Source: JAPPKS01 sp963667895
GTDB taxonomy: Bacteria; Poribacteria; WGA-4E; PCPOR2b
Direction of reading: 5' to 3'
DNA: 64,000 bases
Assembly (NCBI GenBank): GCA_965223985.1
Contig: OZ245030.1
Location: forward strand, 4,154,001-4,218,000
The notes beneath the pieces were generated by a model. The model saw only the letters and a program-made list of their open reading frames with translations, was not told the DNA's origin and searched no databases. Below are positions 1-9,139 of this stretch, in pieces (position 1 is the stretch's first letter; the number at the start of each line of letters is the position of its first letter). The translations under genes were made by a program, and so were the position numbers.

Positions 1-178
1 ACCCCATACCTACATTCTGGCTAAGTGCAAAAACATCGCCGCTCGCCCAATTGAGAAGCATTTCCTCCGTCAGCGGCAAAGTTCCTTGGGGGCCAGATGA
101 ATTCGTCTGACATGCGTATATTGCGGAGTCGTCGGAAGCAACGATTTTGTCAAATTCGATAATTTCAGTGGAAACCAT
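1..178 (-). CDS. YjhG/YagF-type sugar-acid dehydratase, N-terminal fragment (cut by window edge)
   Basis: Reading the minus strand from the ATG at 178 gives about 59 residues to the window edge, including IYACQTNSSGPQG, LPLTEEML, ASGDVF and QNVGMG. These line up with the N-terminus of E. coli YjhG/YagF (IYTVRTHADGPDG...LPLTAEML...PSGDLF...NAGMG), members of the IlvD/Edd dehydratase superfamily that convert D-xylonate to the 2-keto-3-deoxy acid with an Fe-S cluster. A purine-rich AAAAGGGG about 8 bases upstream of the ATG serves as ribosome binding site. Only the first tenth of the protein is visible, so the catalytic cysteines cannot be checked. The aldolase, isomerase and oxidoreductase genes elsewhere in the window would fit sugar-acid catabolism, but they are not adjacent. 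Confidence 0.72.
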   Translation of the reverse strand, partial: MVSTEIIEFDKIVASDDSAIYACQTNSSGPQGTLPLTEEMLLNWASGDVFALSQNVGMG

Positions 179-591
179 ACTGTTTTCCCCTTTTTTCGTG
201 AGTCGAGAATTCCCAAAGCATTTCGACATGAATGCTAGAACGTCTTAATTTAATGTCCTAACCGGTTTATGTGGATCTTGATATATCCGAATCTAAAGAT
301 TATCAGAATTTTCCCTCTTATGTCAAACCACAACGTTCAAAATGCTTGTGAAACATGAAAGCTATGACCAATGAAGTAACCGACGCTTCAGTTTAGGAAT
401 TAATTGCAATCTTACGTGCGAATTTGCATGAAATGGTACAAAATAGCGCAGTTATTCATACTCTAGTAGGTAACTACTTGGAACTATAGCGAATTTACCA
501 CCCAATCTTGAAATCCCCGCTCCACGACTAGAATGAACGATGCACAGGCGTCAGTAGTGAGGTCCCGCGTTAGATAACACAAACATTTTGC

Positions 592-620
592 TTGACAAAG
601 TTGGCTGATAATGATACCAT
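592..620 (+). promoter_or_regulatory. Possible sigma-70 promoter upstream of thrC leader
   Basis: TTGACA at 592-597 and TACCAT at 615-620 are separated by 17 bases. The -10 element is weak (it keeps the T, A and final T). The rest of 179-917 has no credible ORF: it holds the divergent upstream region of the dehydratase, this promoter candidate, a perfect palindrome TTCAAATTTGAA at 813-824, and the thrC leader described separately. Confidence 0.3.
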
Positions 621-802
621 AAAAAAAACGGTTTTGGGGCACGCAGGATACTGAATGGAGAGTGAATCGTGGCTAAAAATGGTGCTTGCTTGACATGAGT
701 TTTAAACAAACATTGAGGACGTATACAAAAGGTGTGAGTGTACCCCCCAATTTACCGTGGGGCATTGCTGTCATACTGTCTATACTATTGCGTTGGAGTG
801 AA

Positions 803-903
803 AATAGGCAAATTCAAATTTGAACTGAGATTACTAATTGACACCATATCGTCAAAATGCCTATTGTCACACCTGTGATGGTAGGCTTTTTTTTACGGTG
901 TCA
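803..903 (+). promoter_or_regulatory. thrC leader with terminator and alternative pairing (attenuator-like)
   Basis: AATAGGCA at 803-810 is perfectly complementary to TGCCTATT at 858-865, and the latter is the 5' arm of the terminator-like hairpin at 859-886. The two pairings exclude each other, as in an antiterminator/terminator switch. An outer stem TGACACC (839-845) with GGTGTCA (897-903) encloses the hairpin and ends just before the thrC Shine-Dalgarno AGGAG (907-911). No T-box motif or leader peptide rich in Thr/Ile codons was recognised, so the signal sensed is unknown. The regulation itself is inference; the complementarities are read directly. Confidence 0.45.
859..894 (+). terminator. 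Rho-independent terminator-like hairpin ahead of thrC
   Basis: GCCTA (859-863) pairs with TAGGC (882-886) around inner complementary arms GTCACA/TGTGAT, followed by eight T residues (887-894). It sits only 24 bases before the thrC ATG with no upstream gene on this strand, so it is better read as a leader attenuator than as the end of a transcript. Confidence 0.6.
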
Positions 904-917
904 GATAGGAGAGAAAA

Positions 918-2153
918 ATGGAAGAAAAAGTGATAGGATTGAAGTGTCGTGAATGTGAGAGAAAATATCCCAAAGAGCCCATTCACGTTTGCGAATTTTG
1001 CTTTGGTCCGCTGGAAGTGGATTACAATTATGAAACTATCCAGAAATCCATCTCGCGGAAATCTATTGAACGGGGTCCTGCTAACCTCTGGAGATATATC
1101 GATCTGTTGCCTATTGATGGTGAACCCACCGATGGATTGAACACCGGCTTCACACCGCTGATTCGTGCGAAAAATCTGGAAGCTGCCCTCGGCGTCAAAG
1201 AATTGTACGTTAAGGACGACTCAGTGTGTCACCCGACACTTTCCTTTAAAGATCGGGTAGTTTCCGTGACATTGAGCAAGGCGAAAGAGTTTGGATTCGA
1301 TATTGTTGCATGTGCTTCAACCGGGAACCTTGCCAACTCAGTAGCCGCAAACGCGGCAATCGCCAATTTTGACTGTTTTATCTTTATCCCTGCCGACCTA
1401 GAAATGGCGAAAATCGTCGCATCGTTGGTTTACGCACCGACATTGGTCGGTATCACGGGAACCTATGACGATGTCAATCGGCTCTGTAGCGAGATTGCAG
1501 GTGAGTATCCGTGGGCATTTGCTAACATCAACACCCGCCCATTCTACGCCGAAGGGTCGAAAACTTTCTGTTATGAAATTATTGAGCAACTCGACTGGAA
1601 AACGCCGGATCACATTATTGTGCCGGCGGCAGGCGGCTCGCTTGTCACAAAGGTGGGCAAAGCGCTGAAGGAATTTCACCTACTGGGATTGATTGATGAG
1701 CCGAAAACGAAGATTCATGTAGCACAAGCTGAAGGTTGTGGGCCAATTGTCACAACGCTGAAGGAAAATAGTGATTACGTCAAACCGGTTCGAAAGCCCA
1801 ATAGCATTGCCAAGTCTCTTGCGATTGGAAACCCCGCCGACGGAATTTATGCCGCCGCAACAGTACGAAACTCGGGCGGATATGGGGAACATGTAACCGA
1901 TGACGAGATTGTCGACGCTATAAAACTCCTAGCGGTAGCAGAAGGAATCTTCACGGAGACAGCGGGCGGTGTTACCCTCGCAGCAACGCAGAAGTTGATC
2001 GAGAGTGGGCGCATCAGTCGGAACGATTGCATCGTTGTCGGCATCACAGGGAATGGACTAAAAACCATCGAAGCCCTTGACGGCAAGGTTCCAGAGCCGC
2101 ATGTCATTCAACCGCAATTGAATGCGTTTCGGAAATTAATGAAAACGCTTTAA
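918..2153 (+). CDS. thrC: Threonine synthase
   Basis: A PLP-dependent beta-family enzyme of 411 residues that converts O-phospho-L-homoserine to L-threonine in the cytoplasm. The N-terminus carries the Cys-rich segment LKCRECERKYP...HVCEFCFGPLEV seen in the threonine synthase group that starts with a small zinc-ribbon-like region. The PLP lysine lies in LSFKDR, followed by the phosphate-binding ASTGNLANSVAA loop and a C-terminal VVGITGNG. ATG at 918 is preceded by GATAGGAG, a strong ribosome binding site. recD2 follows after 15 bases and may be cotranscribed. The leader upstream suggests regulation by attenuation. Confidence 0.93.
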   Translation: MEEKVIGLKCRECERKYPKEPIHVCEFCFGPLEVDYNYETIQKSISRKSIERGPANLWRYIDLLPIDGEPTDGLNTGFTPLIRAKNLEAALGVKELYVKDDSVCHPTLSFKDRVVSVTLSKAKEFGFDIVACASTGNLANSVAANAAIANFDCFIFIPADLEMAKIVASLVYAPTLVGITGTYDDVNRLCSEIAGEYPWAFANINTRPFYAEGSKTFCYEIIEQLDWKTPDHIIVPAAGGSLVTKVGKALKEFHLLGLIDEPKTKIHVAQAEGCGPIVTTLKENSDYVKPVRKPNSIAKSLAIGNPADGIYAAATVRNSGGYGEHVTDDEIVDAIKLLAVAEGIFTETAGGVTLAATQKLIESGRISRNDCIVVGITGNGLKTIEALDGKVPEPHVIQPQLNAFRKLMKTL

Positions 2154-2168
2154 TCCTAGTCTACAAGA

Positions 2169-4436
2169 ATGGAAACGCTTAAAGGCATTCTAGAACGCAT
2201 CGTTTTTGAAAATACCGAAACAGGATACACGATTGCAAAACTTTCCTCGCGTGAATATCCGGGTGAATCAATCACGGTCGTGGGGAGTGTTGCATCTGCT
2301 AACGTAGGTGAAAGCCTTCTACTCAAGGGGTGGTGGGGCAACAATCCGAAATACGGCAGACAGTTTCAGATTGACTCGTATGAAACAGTATTGCCTGCGA
2401 CGATTGTGGGATTGAGGAAATATCTGGGCTCCGGGCTCATCAAGGGAATTGGGCCCGTGATGGCAGCACGGATTGTGACTCATTTTGGCATGGACGCCAT
2501 GGACATCATCGAGAAATCGCCTGAAAAGCTAAAGTCGGTTCCCGGAGTCGGTAAAAAACGCGTAGATATGATTGTGCGGGCGTGGGAGGCACAGCGTGAA
2601 ATCAAAAATGTGATGCTCTTTTTGCAATCCCACAACGTGAGTACGACTCATGCAGCAAAAATCTACAAAACCTACGAGAATGAAGCCATTCCAATTGTCC
2701 GTGAAAATCCTTATCGCCTTGCCGATGACATCTACGGGATTGGATTCAAAACAGCGGATACAGTCGCTCAAAAGCTCGGTGTAGATTCCGAATCCCCCAA
2801 TCGTGTCAAGGCTGGAATCAAATATGTCCTGAGCGAAAAAGCTGACGATGGTCATGTCTTCCTGTATCACGATGAATTAATCTCAGTGTGTCAGGACATT
2901 CTCAACCTCTCAACTGATGCCATTGAGAGTGGTATCATAGAACTCACCGAGAAAAAGGAACTCATTACAGAAAATATAACGCCGTTCGATTCCATTCAGT
3001 GCCAAAAAAGCGTCTATCTCGCACCCTTTTTCTATGCCGAAATTGGCGTCGCGAACCGGCTATTCAGGTTACTTACTGGGGACTTCCCTCAACGGAATCT
3101 CGATTCTCCCGGTTCTATTGATTGTTTCCTAAATCAGATTGAGAAAAGAATGGGCATGTGTTTTGCTGAAAATCAGCGGGAAGCCATAAGAACAGCGTTA
3201 ACGAGTCGCGTCACTATCGTAACGGGGGGACCAGGCACCGGAAAAACAACGACCACGGTTGGCATGCTCCGTCTATTCGAGGTTCTTGGAATGCAAGTTG
3301 TGTTAGCCGCTCCAACGGGACGTGCAGCCAAACGCCTGAGTGAAACAACCGGACGTGAAGCAAAAACCATCCACCGCTTGCTCGAGTTCTCTCCTCAAGA
3401 AAACGGATTCAAACACGATTGGAATAATCCGCTTGAGGCAGATGTAGTGATCATTGATGAGATGTCAATGGTCGATCTCGCGTTGATGAATAGTCTCATG
3501 AAAGCGGTACCACCGGGCGCAACATTGATTATGGTTGGTGATGTGGATCAACTACCATCAGTAGGCGCGGGAAATGTTCTACGAGATCTCATTGCTTCTG
3601 GACAGATTACTACTGTGAGGCTGACAGAGATTTTCCGGCAAGCGCAACAGAGCATGATTGTCATGAATGCGCATCGTGTTAATCGGGGTGAATTTCCACA
3701 AGTTAACGGTCCAACAGACCGCGACTTCTTCTTTATTGAGGAAGAAGATCCAGAGACTGCGGTTGAACTCATCTGCGACCTTGTACACCGGCGATTACCC
3801 CAACACTATAACTATCACCCGATGGACGACATTCAAGTGTTATGCCCGATGCGACGTGGCGTCATTGGATCTGAAAACTTCAACAAGCGGTTGCAGGAGA
3901 AACTCAACAGAAATTCCGAGGAGGTCATTCGAGCCGGTCGATCGTTCCGCATCGGGGACAAAGTGATGCAGGTTCGCAACAATTACGATTACGAAGTATT
4001 CAATGGGGATATTGGGCGAATCACGGATGTAGATACCGTTGAAAAGTTGGTTACAATCACATTTCCCGATAAGGTCGTCGCTTACGATATGGCGGATTTA
4101 AACGAACTAGTGCTGGCGTACGGCATAACGGTCCACAAGTCACAGGGCAGCGAGTATCCCGCTATTGTCGTCCCGTTCATGGCACAACACTACATGATGC
4201 TGCAGCGCAATCTGCTTTACACTGCTATCACACGGGCTAAGGAACTCGTTTTGGTTGTTGGGACAAAAAGAGCGCTCGGCATAGCGATTCGCAATAACAA
4301 GGTATCTGAACGAAATACGTATCTCGCTAAAAGACTTCAAGCAGCGCTCCACCAGAAATCGGATATTCCTGAGAGTTGTCTAGAAGAAAATGGCTGGCTC
4401 CTTCCGAATTTGTACACTTCATTCAATTCGCAGTAA
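2169..4436 (+). CDS. recD2: RecD2-type ATP-dependent DNA helicase
   Basis: Superfamily 1B 5'-3' helicase of 755 residues, as in Deinococcus RecD2 and Bacillus YrrC, which act without RecBC in DNA repair. An OB-like N-terminal region (about 1-75) is followed by helix-hairpin-helix segments (GLIKGIGPVMAARIV, SVPGVGKKRVDMIV), then the motor with Walker A GGPGTGKTTT, the Walker B VVIIDEMSMVD, GDVDQLPSVGAG, and the C-terminal UvrD-like motif YGITVHKSQGSEYP followed by LLYTAITRAK. Length and domain order are normal. It starts 15 bases after thrC, with a weak ribosome binding site. Confidence 0.92.
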   Translation: METLKGILERIVFENTETGYTIAKLSSREYPGESITVVGSVASANVGESLLLKGWWGNNPKYGRQFQIDSYETVLPATIVGLRKYLGSGLIKGIGPVMAARIVTHFGMDAMDIIEKSPEKLKSVPGVGKKRVDMIVRAWEAQREIKNVMLFLQSHNVSTTHAAKIYKTYENEAIPIVRENPYRLADDIYGIGFKTADTVAQKLGVDSESPNRVKAGIKYVLSEKADDGHVFLYHDELISVCQDILNLSTDAIESGIIELTEKKELITENITPFDSIQCQKSVYLAPFFYAEIGVANRLFRLLTGDFPQRNLDSPGSIDCFLNQIEKRMGMCFAENQREAIRTALTSRVTIVTGGPGTGKTTTTVGMLRLFEVLGMQVVLAAPTGRAAKRLSETTGREAKTIHRLLEFSPQENGFKHDWNNPLEADVVIIDEMSMVDLALMNSLMKAVPPGATLIMVGDVDQLPSVGAGNVLRDLIASGQITTVRLTEIFRQAQQSMIVMNAHRVNRGEFPQVNGPTDRDFFFIEEEDPETAVELICDLVHRRLPQHYNYHPMDDIQVLCPMRRGVIGSENFNKRLQEKLNRNSEEVIRAGRSFRIGDKVMQVRNNYDYEVFNGDIGRITDVDTVEKLVTITFPDKVVAYDMADLNELVLAYGITVHKSQGSEYPAIVVPFMAQHYMMLQRNLLYTAITRAKELVLVVGTKRALGIAIRNNKVSERNTYLAKRLQAALHQKSDIPESCLEENGWLLPNLYTSFNSQ

Positions 4437-4583
4437 TCTCGTCAATATTCCTTTTGTGTCAAGTCTGTTCGATGCTAAGGTGGTCGTTAGATTGGCGTTT
4501 GGAACTTCATAACCCTATTAATAGCCAAAGCCTTCGAAAGGCTTGCAACCGTTGGGTTTAAAATTCATGATTTGGAGATTTAC

Positions 4584-5966
4584 ATGAGCTACAACAACTT
4601 ATTTTTACAAATTGACCGTAAGATGGTTGGTGACACCTACACGTCACGCGAGGTGATGGACAACCTCACAGTACTGTGCGACGACTTCGGATCGCGTTTT
4701 GCAGGCACACTAGAGGAACGGGAAGCTGCTGAGTTCATTGCCGAAACTTTCAGACGCTACGGACTCAAAAATGTGCGGTTGGAATCCTACCCTTACGCAG
4801 GCTGGTCCCGCGGGAGTGGCACTTGCGAAATTATCGAGCCAATCCAAAAGTCACTGCACCACATCTCACTTCCGTATTGCCCTGCGAGCGAGATAACGCG
4901 AAAACTGATTTCTGTTGGCTATGGCAGTCCCGAAGAATATGATCGGTTGGGCGAGGGTATGATCGGAAACATCGTTATGGCGGGCAGTGCTTCGAAGCCT
5001 GGTTTAGGCAGGTGGGTTCACCGAAAGGAAAAATACGAACGTGCTGTCATCGGCGGCGCAAGTGCGTTCATCTTCGTTAGCGAGCGCCCTGGGGTTGGCC
5101 CCGAGACCGGCAGCTTGCAAGATGACTGTCCCGCGCCAATTCCGGGCATTTCAATTTGCAAGGAAGATGGCGAGTTCCTTCAGCGACTGATGGACCGAAG
5201 CGTGTCTGTGCGACTGCGAATCTGCACAACCGACATCAACGAGCCGCGAACGTCTTGGAACATCATCGCAGATTTACCCGGAAAGGAATATCCGGACGAG
5301 ATGGTAATTCTTGGTTGTCACTACGACGGACATGACATCTCACAGGGTGCTGTGGATCCGGCATCTGGTATGGTACTTGTAATGGAATCTGCGCGTGTGT
5401 TGGCGCTATATGCAAGCGACCGGATTAAGCGAACTATTCGATTTATTGCCTTTGGCACGGAAGAAATTGGACTTACAGGTTCACATCGATTCGTCGATGC
5501 CCATGTAGGCGAGCTCGACAACGTGCGGTTTGTTTTCAACCTTGATGCAGCTGGAGGATCCAGCCGGAAGGGTGTAGTGCTGCATCGGTGGTTGGAGCTG
5601 GAACCCTTCTTCTGTCAAGCTGCAAAAGAGATGCTAGCTGAAATCCCTGTTGGTCAGAGTGTACATCCATACTCCGATCATTTTCCCTTTTTCCTAAAAG
5701 GCGTGCCGACAGGTCATATGGGCGACCCTGAATCTGCGCCTGCAGGTAGGGGATTCGGACACACTGCGTATGACACCCTCGACAAGGTCGAACTTGTGAA
5801 CCTTCGCGCGGGAAGTTCAATTGCAGCGCGGTTGGCGTTGCGGATAGCTGATACTCAGGATTTTCCAGCCCAGCGCCGTAGTGCTGATTCGGTTCAGGAG
5901 TTGCTCGACAGCGATACCGGTTTGGAAGGCTTCCGTGTCGCGGTGGAGTTAAAGAAGCGCTTGTAA
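4584..5966 (+). CDS. M28-family zinc aminopeptidase-like protein with PA-like insert
   Basis: Cytoplasmic metallopeptidase of 460 residues with no signal peptide. The M28 zinc-ligand and catalytic segments are visible: GCHYDGH (His ligand), GAVDPASG (bridging Asp, where most relatives have DDNASG), FGTEEIGLTGS (catalytic Glu-Glu), FNLDAAG, and a late HTAYDTLDKV His. The stretch between about residues 120 and 225 fits a PA-type insert. ATG at 4584 is preferred because GGAG sits 6 bases upstream; an in-frame TTG at 4572 lacks one. The 147 bases before it hold no gene. Substrate unknown. Confidence 0.82.
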   Translation: MSYNNLFLQIDRKMVGDTYTSREVMDNLTVLCDDFGSRFAGTLEEREAAEFIAETFRRYGLKNVRLESYPYAGWSRGSGTCEIIEPIQKSLHHISLPYCPASEITRKLISVGYGSPEEYDRLGEGMIGNIVMAGSASKPGLGRWVHRKEKYERAVIGGASAFIFVSERPGVGPETGSLQDDCPAPIPGISICKEDGEFLQRLMDRSVSVRLRICTTDINEPRTSWNIIADLPGKEYPDEMVILGCHYDGHDISQGAVDPASGMVLVMESARVLALYASDRIKRTIRFIAFGTEEIGLTGSHRFVDAHVGELDNVRFVFNLDAAGGSSRKGVVLHRWLELEPFFCQAAKEMLAEIPVGQSVHPYSDHFPFFLKGVPTGHMGDPESAPAGRGFGHTAYDTLDKVELVNLRAGSSIAARLALRIADTQDFPAQRRSADSVQELLDSDTGLEGFRVAVELKKRL

Positions 5967-6038
5967 GCTTAAGATATAAAAACTCTCAGCTGCTCTCCGA
6001 AGAACTTTCAATGAATTGGCAAAAGGAGCGTAATTATC

Positions 6039-7052
6039 GTGACCACAATAAAGCCTGTCCAGACTGCGTTCATTGGGTGCGGCGATATGGGCCGCAATCA
6101 TATCCGAGCCATGCTGCAACAGTTGGATACAACCCACATCGCCGCAGTCTGTGAACCATCACAGGCAGCTTACGACAAGACGATAGATCTATTCAAGCAG
6201 GCAAATCTGGAACCGCCTCCGAATCAACCCGACCTTGAGCGGCTTCTGGTGGACCATGGGAACCATCTTGACGCCGTCTTTATTGTCACTCCACACGTTT
6301 ATCATCACAATCAGGTCAAGGCGTGCATGGAGGCTGGGCTCGATGTCTTGGTCGAGAAACCGATGGTAATGAACGCTGTCGAGGCTCAGAGCCTGATTGA
6401 GACTCGCGATCGCACGAGAAAGCTGCTGGTCGTAGCTTTCCCTGGCAGCCTTTCGCCGGAGATTCGCACCGCGGTCAGCATGCTCCGCTCGGGCGAGTTT
6501 GGTCACATCTTGACTATAAGCGCTGTGGCGTGGCAGAATTGGGGTACAGCCTTTACCGCAACATGGCGACAGCAGCTTGAGGTTTCAGGTGGAGGCTTTC
6601 TTTTCGACACAGGAGCGCACATGTTGAACACTGTAGTTGATTTGGCTGGTGAAGACTTCGTTGAAGTAGCAGCTTGGTTAGACAACCGTAATTTGCCGGT
6701 CGACCTACTAGGAACGGTGATGGGACGCCTAGCGTCCGGCGTACTAGTCACTCTGCATGGCTGTGGAGAGACCATTCCCTCATGCGCATCCGATGTGCGG
6801 GTATTTTGCCCCAATGCTATCCTACGTACGGGTATCTGGGGCGAGCGGTTGGAGATTCAGCGTCCCGGACAAGACGAGCTAAGCGCAGTTGAGGTGCCCC
6901 CATCGCTGGGAGCGTGGGAGCAATTTTTGGCTGTCCGCAATGGAGAGATGCCTAATCCTTGTCCGCCAGAGGTAGGTTTGCGCATGGCACGACTCTGGGA
7001 TGCCATTAAGGCGTCGGCATCGCAGAATGGAAGGTTTGTGCAATGTGGATGA
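6039..7052 (+). CDS. Gfo/Idh/MocA-family NAD(P)-dependent oxidoreductase
   Basis: 337 residues. The N-terminal Rossmann fold is shown by AFIGCGDMGRNHIRAM, and the family Glu-Lys-Pro motif by VEKPMVMN near residue 108. A GFNNP-like catalytic region is replaced by SGGGFLFDTGAHMLN, with the conserved Asp/His pair in the GFLFDTGAHML segment. Such enzymes oxidise or reduce sugars, inositols or sugar acids; substrate cannot be told from sequence. The start is GTG at 6039 with AGGAG 10 bases upstream. The gene follows the M28 peptidase by 72 bases in the same direction, but no functional link is evident. Confidence 0.88.
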   Translation: MTTIKPVQTAFIGCGDMGRNHIRAMLQQLDTTHIAAVCEPSQAAYDKTIDLFKQANLEPPPNQPDLERLLVDHGNHLDAVFIVTPHVYHHNQVKACMEAGLDVLVEKPMVMNAVEAQSLIETRDRTRKLLVVAFPGSLSPEIRTAVSMLRSGEFGHILTISAVAWQNWGTAFTATWRQQLEVSGGGFLFDTGAHMLNTVVDLAGEDFVEVAAWLDNRNLPVDLLGTVMGRLASGVLVTLHGCGETIPSCASDVRVFCPNAILRTGIWGERLEIQRPGQDELSAVEVPPSLGAWEQFLAVRNGEMPNPCPPEVGLRMARLWDAIKASASQNGRFVQCG

Positions 7053-7077
7053 GATGGTATCCTTGTGGAATAGATAG

Positions 7078-7095
7078 CTGATCAAAAAAGATCAG
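7078..7095. repeat. Perfect inverted repeat CTGATC-A6-GATCAG
   Basis: Six-base arms flank six A residues, directly upstream of the promoter candidate for the CMD-family gene. It could be an operator or a weak hairpin. No other copy was noticed in the window. Confidence 0.4.
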
Positions 7096-7104
7096 ATATT
7101 CGCC

Positions 7105-7132
7105 TTGCTACTTTCCATGGACTTGTTATACT
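7105..7132 (+). promoter_or_regulatory. Sigma-70 promoter for the CMD-family gene
   Basis: TTGCTA at 7105-7110 and TATACT at 7127-7132 are spaced by 16 bases and lie about 60 bases before the ATG at 7193. Confidence 0.5.
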
Positions 7133-7192
7133 AAACTCCCATAACTCAGGCTTCGGCAACCAATCCATGCAAAATATCGAAAGGGTGAAAGT

Positions 7193-7534
7193 ATGAAAGA
7201 AAAACTACCCGATTTCCTTGAAAGGGTGATTTCAGAATATCCCGGCGTATGGAAATCCTATCAAAATCTGGGTGAAGCTTGCAACAACGCGGGGCCGCTT
7301 GATGAGAAAACGACGCGACTACTCAAACTTGCTTTGGCAATTGGCGCGAAATCAGAGGGGGCGGTGCATTCACATACGCGCCGCGCGTTAAAGGGTGGGA
7401 TAACAGGCGAGGAACTGCAACAGGTAGCACTGCTTGCGATAACATCCGTCGGTTGGTCACCGAGCATGGCTGCTCTTTCCTGGATTCAAGATGTCATAGA
7501 CAAAAGTGGAGTTGAACAGGAAACCGCTCAGTAA
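7193..7534 (+). CDS. Carboxymuconolactone decarboxylase (CMD/AhpD-like) family protein
   Basis: 113-residue all-alpha CMD domain. The family core is seen in LLKLALAIGAKSEGAVHSHTRRALKGGITGEELQQVALL. The usual redox CxxC pair of AhpD is absent (SEGAVHSH keeps only the histidine), so a peroxidase-reductase role like AhpD is unlikely; the fold more often serves as a small decarboxylase or a redox-inactive relative. The ATG is preceded by GAAAGG. It sits alone between convergent genes, with its own promoter candidate. Function beyond family is not assigned. Confidence 0.8.
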   Translation: MKEKLPDFLERVISEYPGVWKSYQNLGEACNNAGPLDEKTTRLLKLALAIGAKSEGAVHSHTRRALKGGITGEELQQVALLAITSVGWSPSMAALSWIQDVIDKSGVEQETAQ

Positions 7535-7624
7535 GTCGGAATAAACTGCTCTCTTGGAATAGGGAATTCCAAATTGTATTGGCGATAAGCGCGTAATTCA
7601 TGCATGCGATATGTGCTTGTTGCG

Positions 7625-9139
7625 CTAAGTTTCTGATTTTAGCCGCAGCCCCTTTGATACAACGCCGCGTTCCGCCAATTCGAACATCCCTTGCACGAGT
7701 AGTGCTAATACAGCCGCGGGCACAGCGCCTTGAAGTATGAGTCCGATATCATCTTTCCGAATGCCAGTCAGAATCGGTTGACCGTATCCTCCCGCACCGA
7801 TTAACGCACCGAGAGTGGCAAAACCCACGTTAATTACAGCGGAAGTCTTGATGCCTGCGAGAATTGCCCGCGATGCCATAGGAAGTTCAACGAGCCAAAG
7901 TCGGCTAAGCGGCGGTAGTCCCAGCGCTGATGCGGATTCGCGGATGGGGGAAGGAATATCATGGAGCCCGGCATACGTGTTCCGAACGATAGGCAGCAGA
8001 CTGTACAAAAACAGCGCAGCAATCGCCGGTGGTGCTTTAATCCCTAAGAGCGGAATCATGAAGACGAGCAGTGCCAGCGCCGGAATAGTCTGAATGATTC
8101 CAACGACGCCTAAAATCACCTGTCCGACCTTCTCCTGACGCGCCGCCAAAATGCCCAGAGGAATAGATATAAGAATTGCTGGTGCAAGCGAAACACAGAC
8201 AAGAAACAGGTGGGCTAAGCTGTTTTTCAACAAGCGTTCAAGCACTGATTCATGGTGCACTTGAACCTCAAGTGAGAAGGAGCTCGCCAGAAAGTCAGCC
8301 GCAACACGGTTTTCAGGAACCTTGTCTATTTTGGCACGGGCGTTCATTTTGACCATTTCCGCTTCGGAGATTCGATTTTCCAGCTTTAGTAGAGCAGAGA
8401 CTACCTTCGGCGCTCGCGATTCCAAATCATCCCGATACAGCAGCAGCGCATAGTATTTTGGGAAAAGGCTTTGATCGTCTTCTAAAACCCGCAAGTTATA
8501 ATACTGAATCTCTGCGTCCGTTGAATACAGGTCGGTCGCCTGGATTGAACCACTCTTGAGTCCGCGATATGCCAGATCATGGTCGAGCCCCCGCACATCT
8601 CGATGGGGCAGGTTATAGCGATCGCGTAGGGAGGGCCAACCGTCCGCTCGATCCATGAATTCACTTGTAAAACCAAACTGTAAATCGGGGTGACGGCGTA
8701 AATCAGAGATTTTCGTGATGTTACGCTTAGAAGCAACCTCCTCCTTCATACCAATCGCGTAGGTGTTGTTGAAACCGAGTTGACGACTCATGCGGACTCC
8801 TTGTGCCTTAAGAGCGTCGCGAATCTCCGCTTCACTGCTTAGCCCCGTGCCTGTAAGAATTTCGTGACTAATTGTCCCGGTATATTCAGGATACACATCA
8901 ATGTCGCCTCTTAGTAGTGCCTTCCAAAGCACTTGTGTTCCGCCCAGTTCGTCTTCATGAACGGCATGAGCCCCAGTACTTTCCGTCAATCGAGCGACGA
9001 GTTCGCCCAGAATCACCGATTCTGTGAATTTCTTTGAACCGATTCTTACCTCAGATTTCTGATTCATATTCCGGCATGAGGTCAAAATCAGTATACTCCA
9101 AACAACCGCTAGGAACAAAATCACTTGGCGCCATCTCAT
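7625..9139 (-). CDS. Fused substrate-binding lipoprotein/permease of a quaternary-amine ABC transporter (EgtU-like)
   Basis: 504 residues. The N-terminus is a lipoprotein signal with lipobox LTSC at about residue 22. Residues about 30-295 are an OpuC/EgtU-type binding domain (RIGSKKFTESVILGE, DVYPEYTGT, TDLYSTDAEI), followed by a five-to-six helix BPD permease with the EAA-type loop ESASALGLPPLSRLWLVELP that docks the ATPase. Known fusions in this family (for example EgtU) run permease first, binding domain last; here the order is reversed, with the binding domain presumably facing the periplasm. The gene overlaps the ATPase gene by 4 bases in an operon led by egtD, so ergothioneine, hercynine or another histidine betaine is the inferred substrate; choline or glycine betaine remains possible. 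Confidence 0.82.
   Translation of the reverse strand: MRWRQVILFLAVVWSILILTSCRNMNQKSEVRIGSKKFTESVILGELVARLTESTGAHAVHEDELGGTQVLWKALLRGDIDVYPEYTGTISHEILTGTGLSSEAEIRDALKAQGVRMSRQLGFNNTYAIGMKEEVASKRNITKISDLRRHPDLQFGFTSEFMDRADGWPSLRDRYNLPHRDVRGLDHDLAYRGLKSGSIQATDLYSTDAEIQYYNLRVLEDDQSLFPKYYALLLYRDDLESRAPKVVSALLKLENRISEAEMVKMNARAKIDKVPENRVAADFLASSFSLEVQVHHESVLERLLKNSLAHLFLVCVSLAPAILISIPLGILAARQEKVGQVILGVVGIIQTIPALALLVFMIPLLGIKAPPAIAALFLYSLLPIVRNTYAGLHDIPSPIRESASALGLPPLSRLWLVELPMASRAILAGIKTSAVINVGFATLGALIGAGGYGQPILTGIRKDDIGLILQGAVPAAVLALLVQGMFELAERGVVSKGLRLKSET

Noticed and set aside
700..917. T-box or known riboswitch upstream of thrC
   Set aside because: No T-box sequence or known aptamer core recognised; only the alternative pairings remain.
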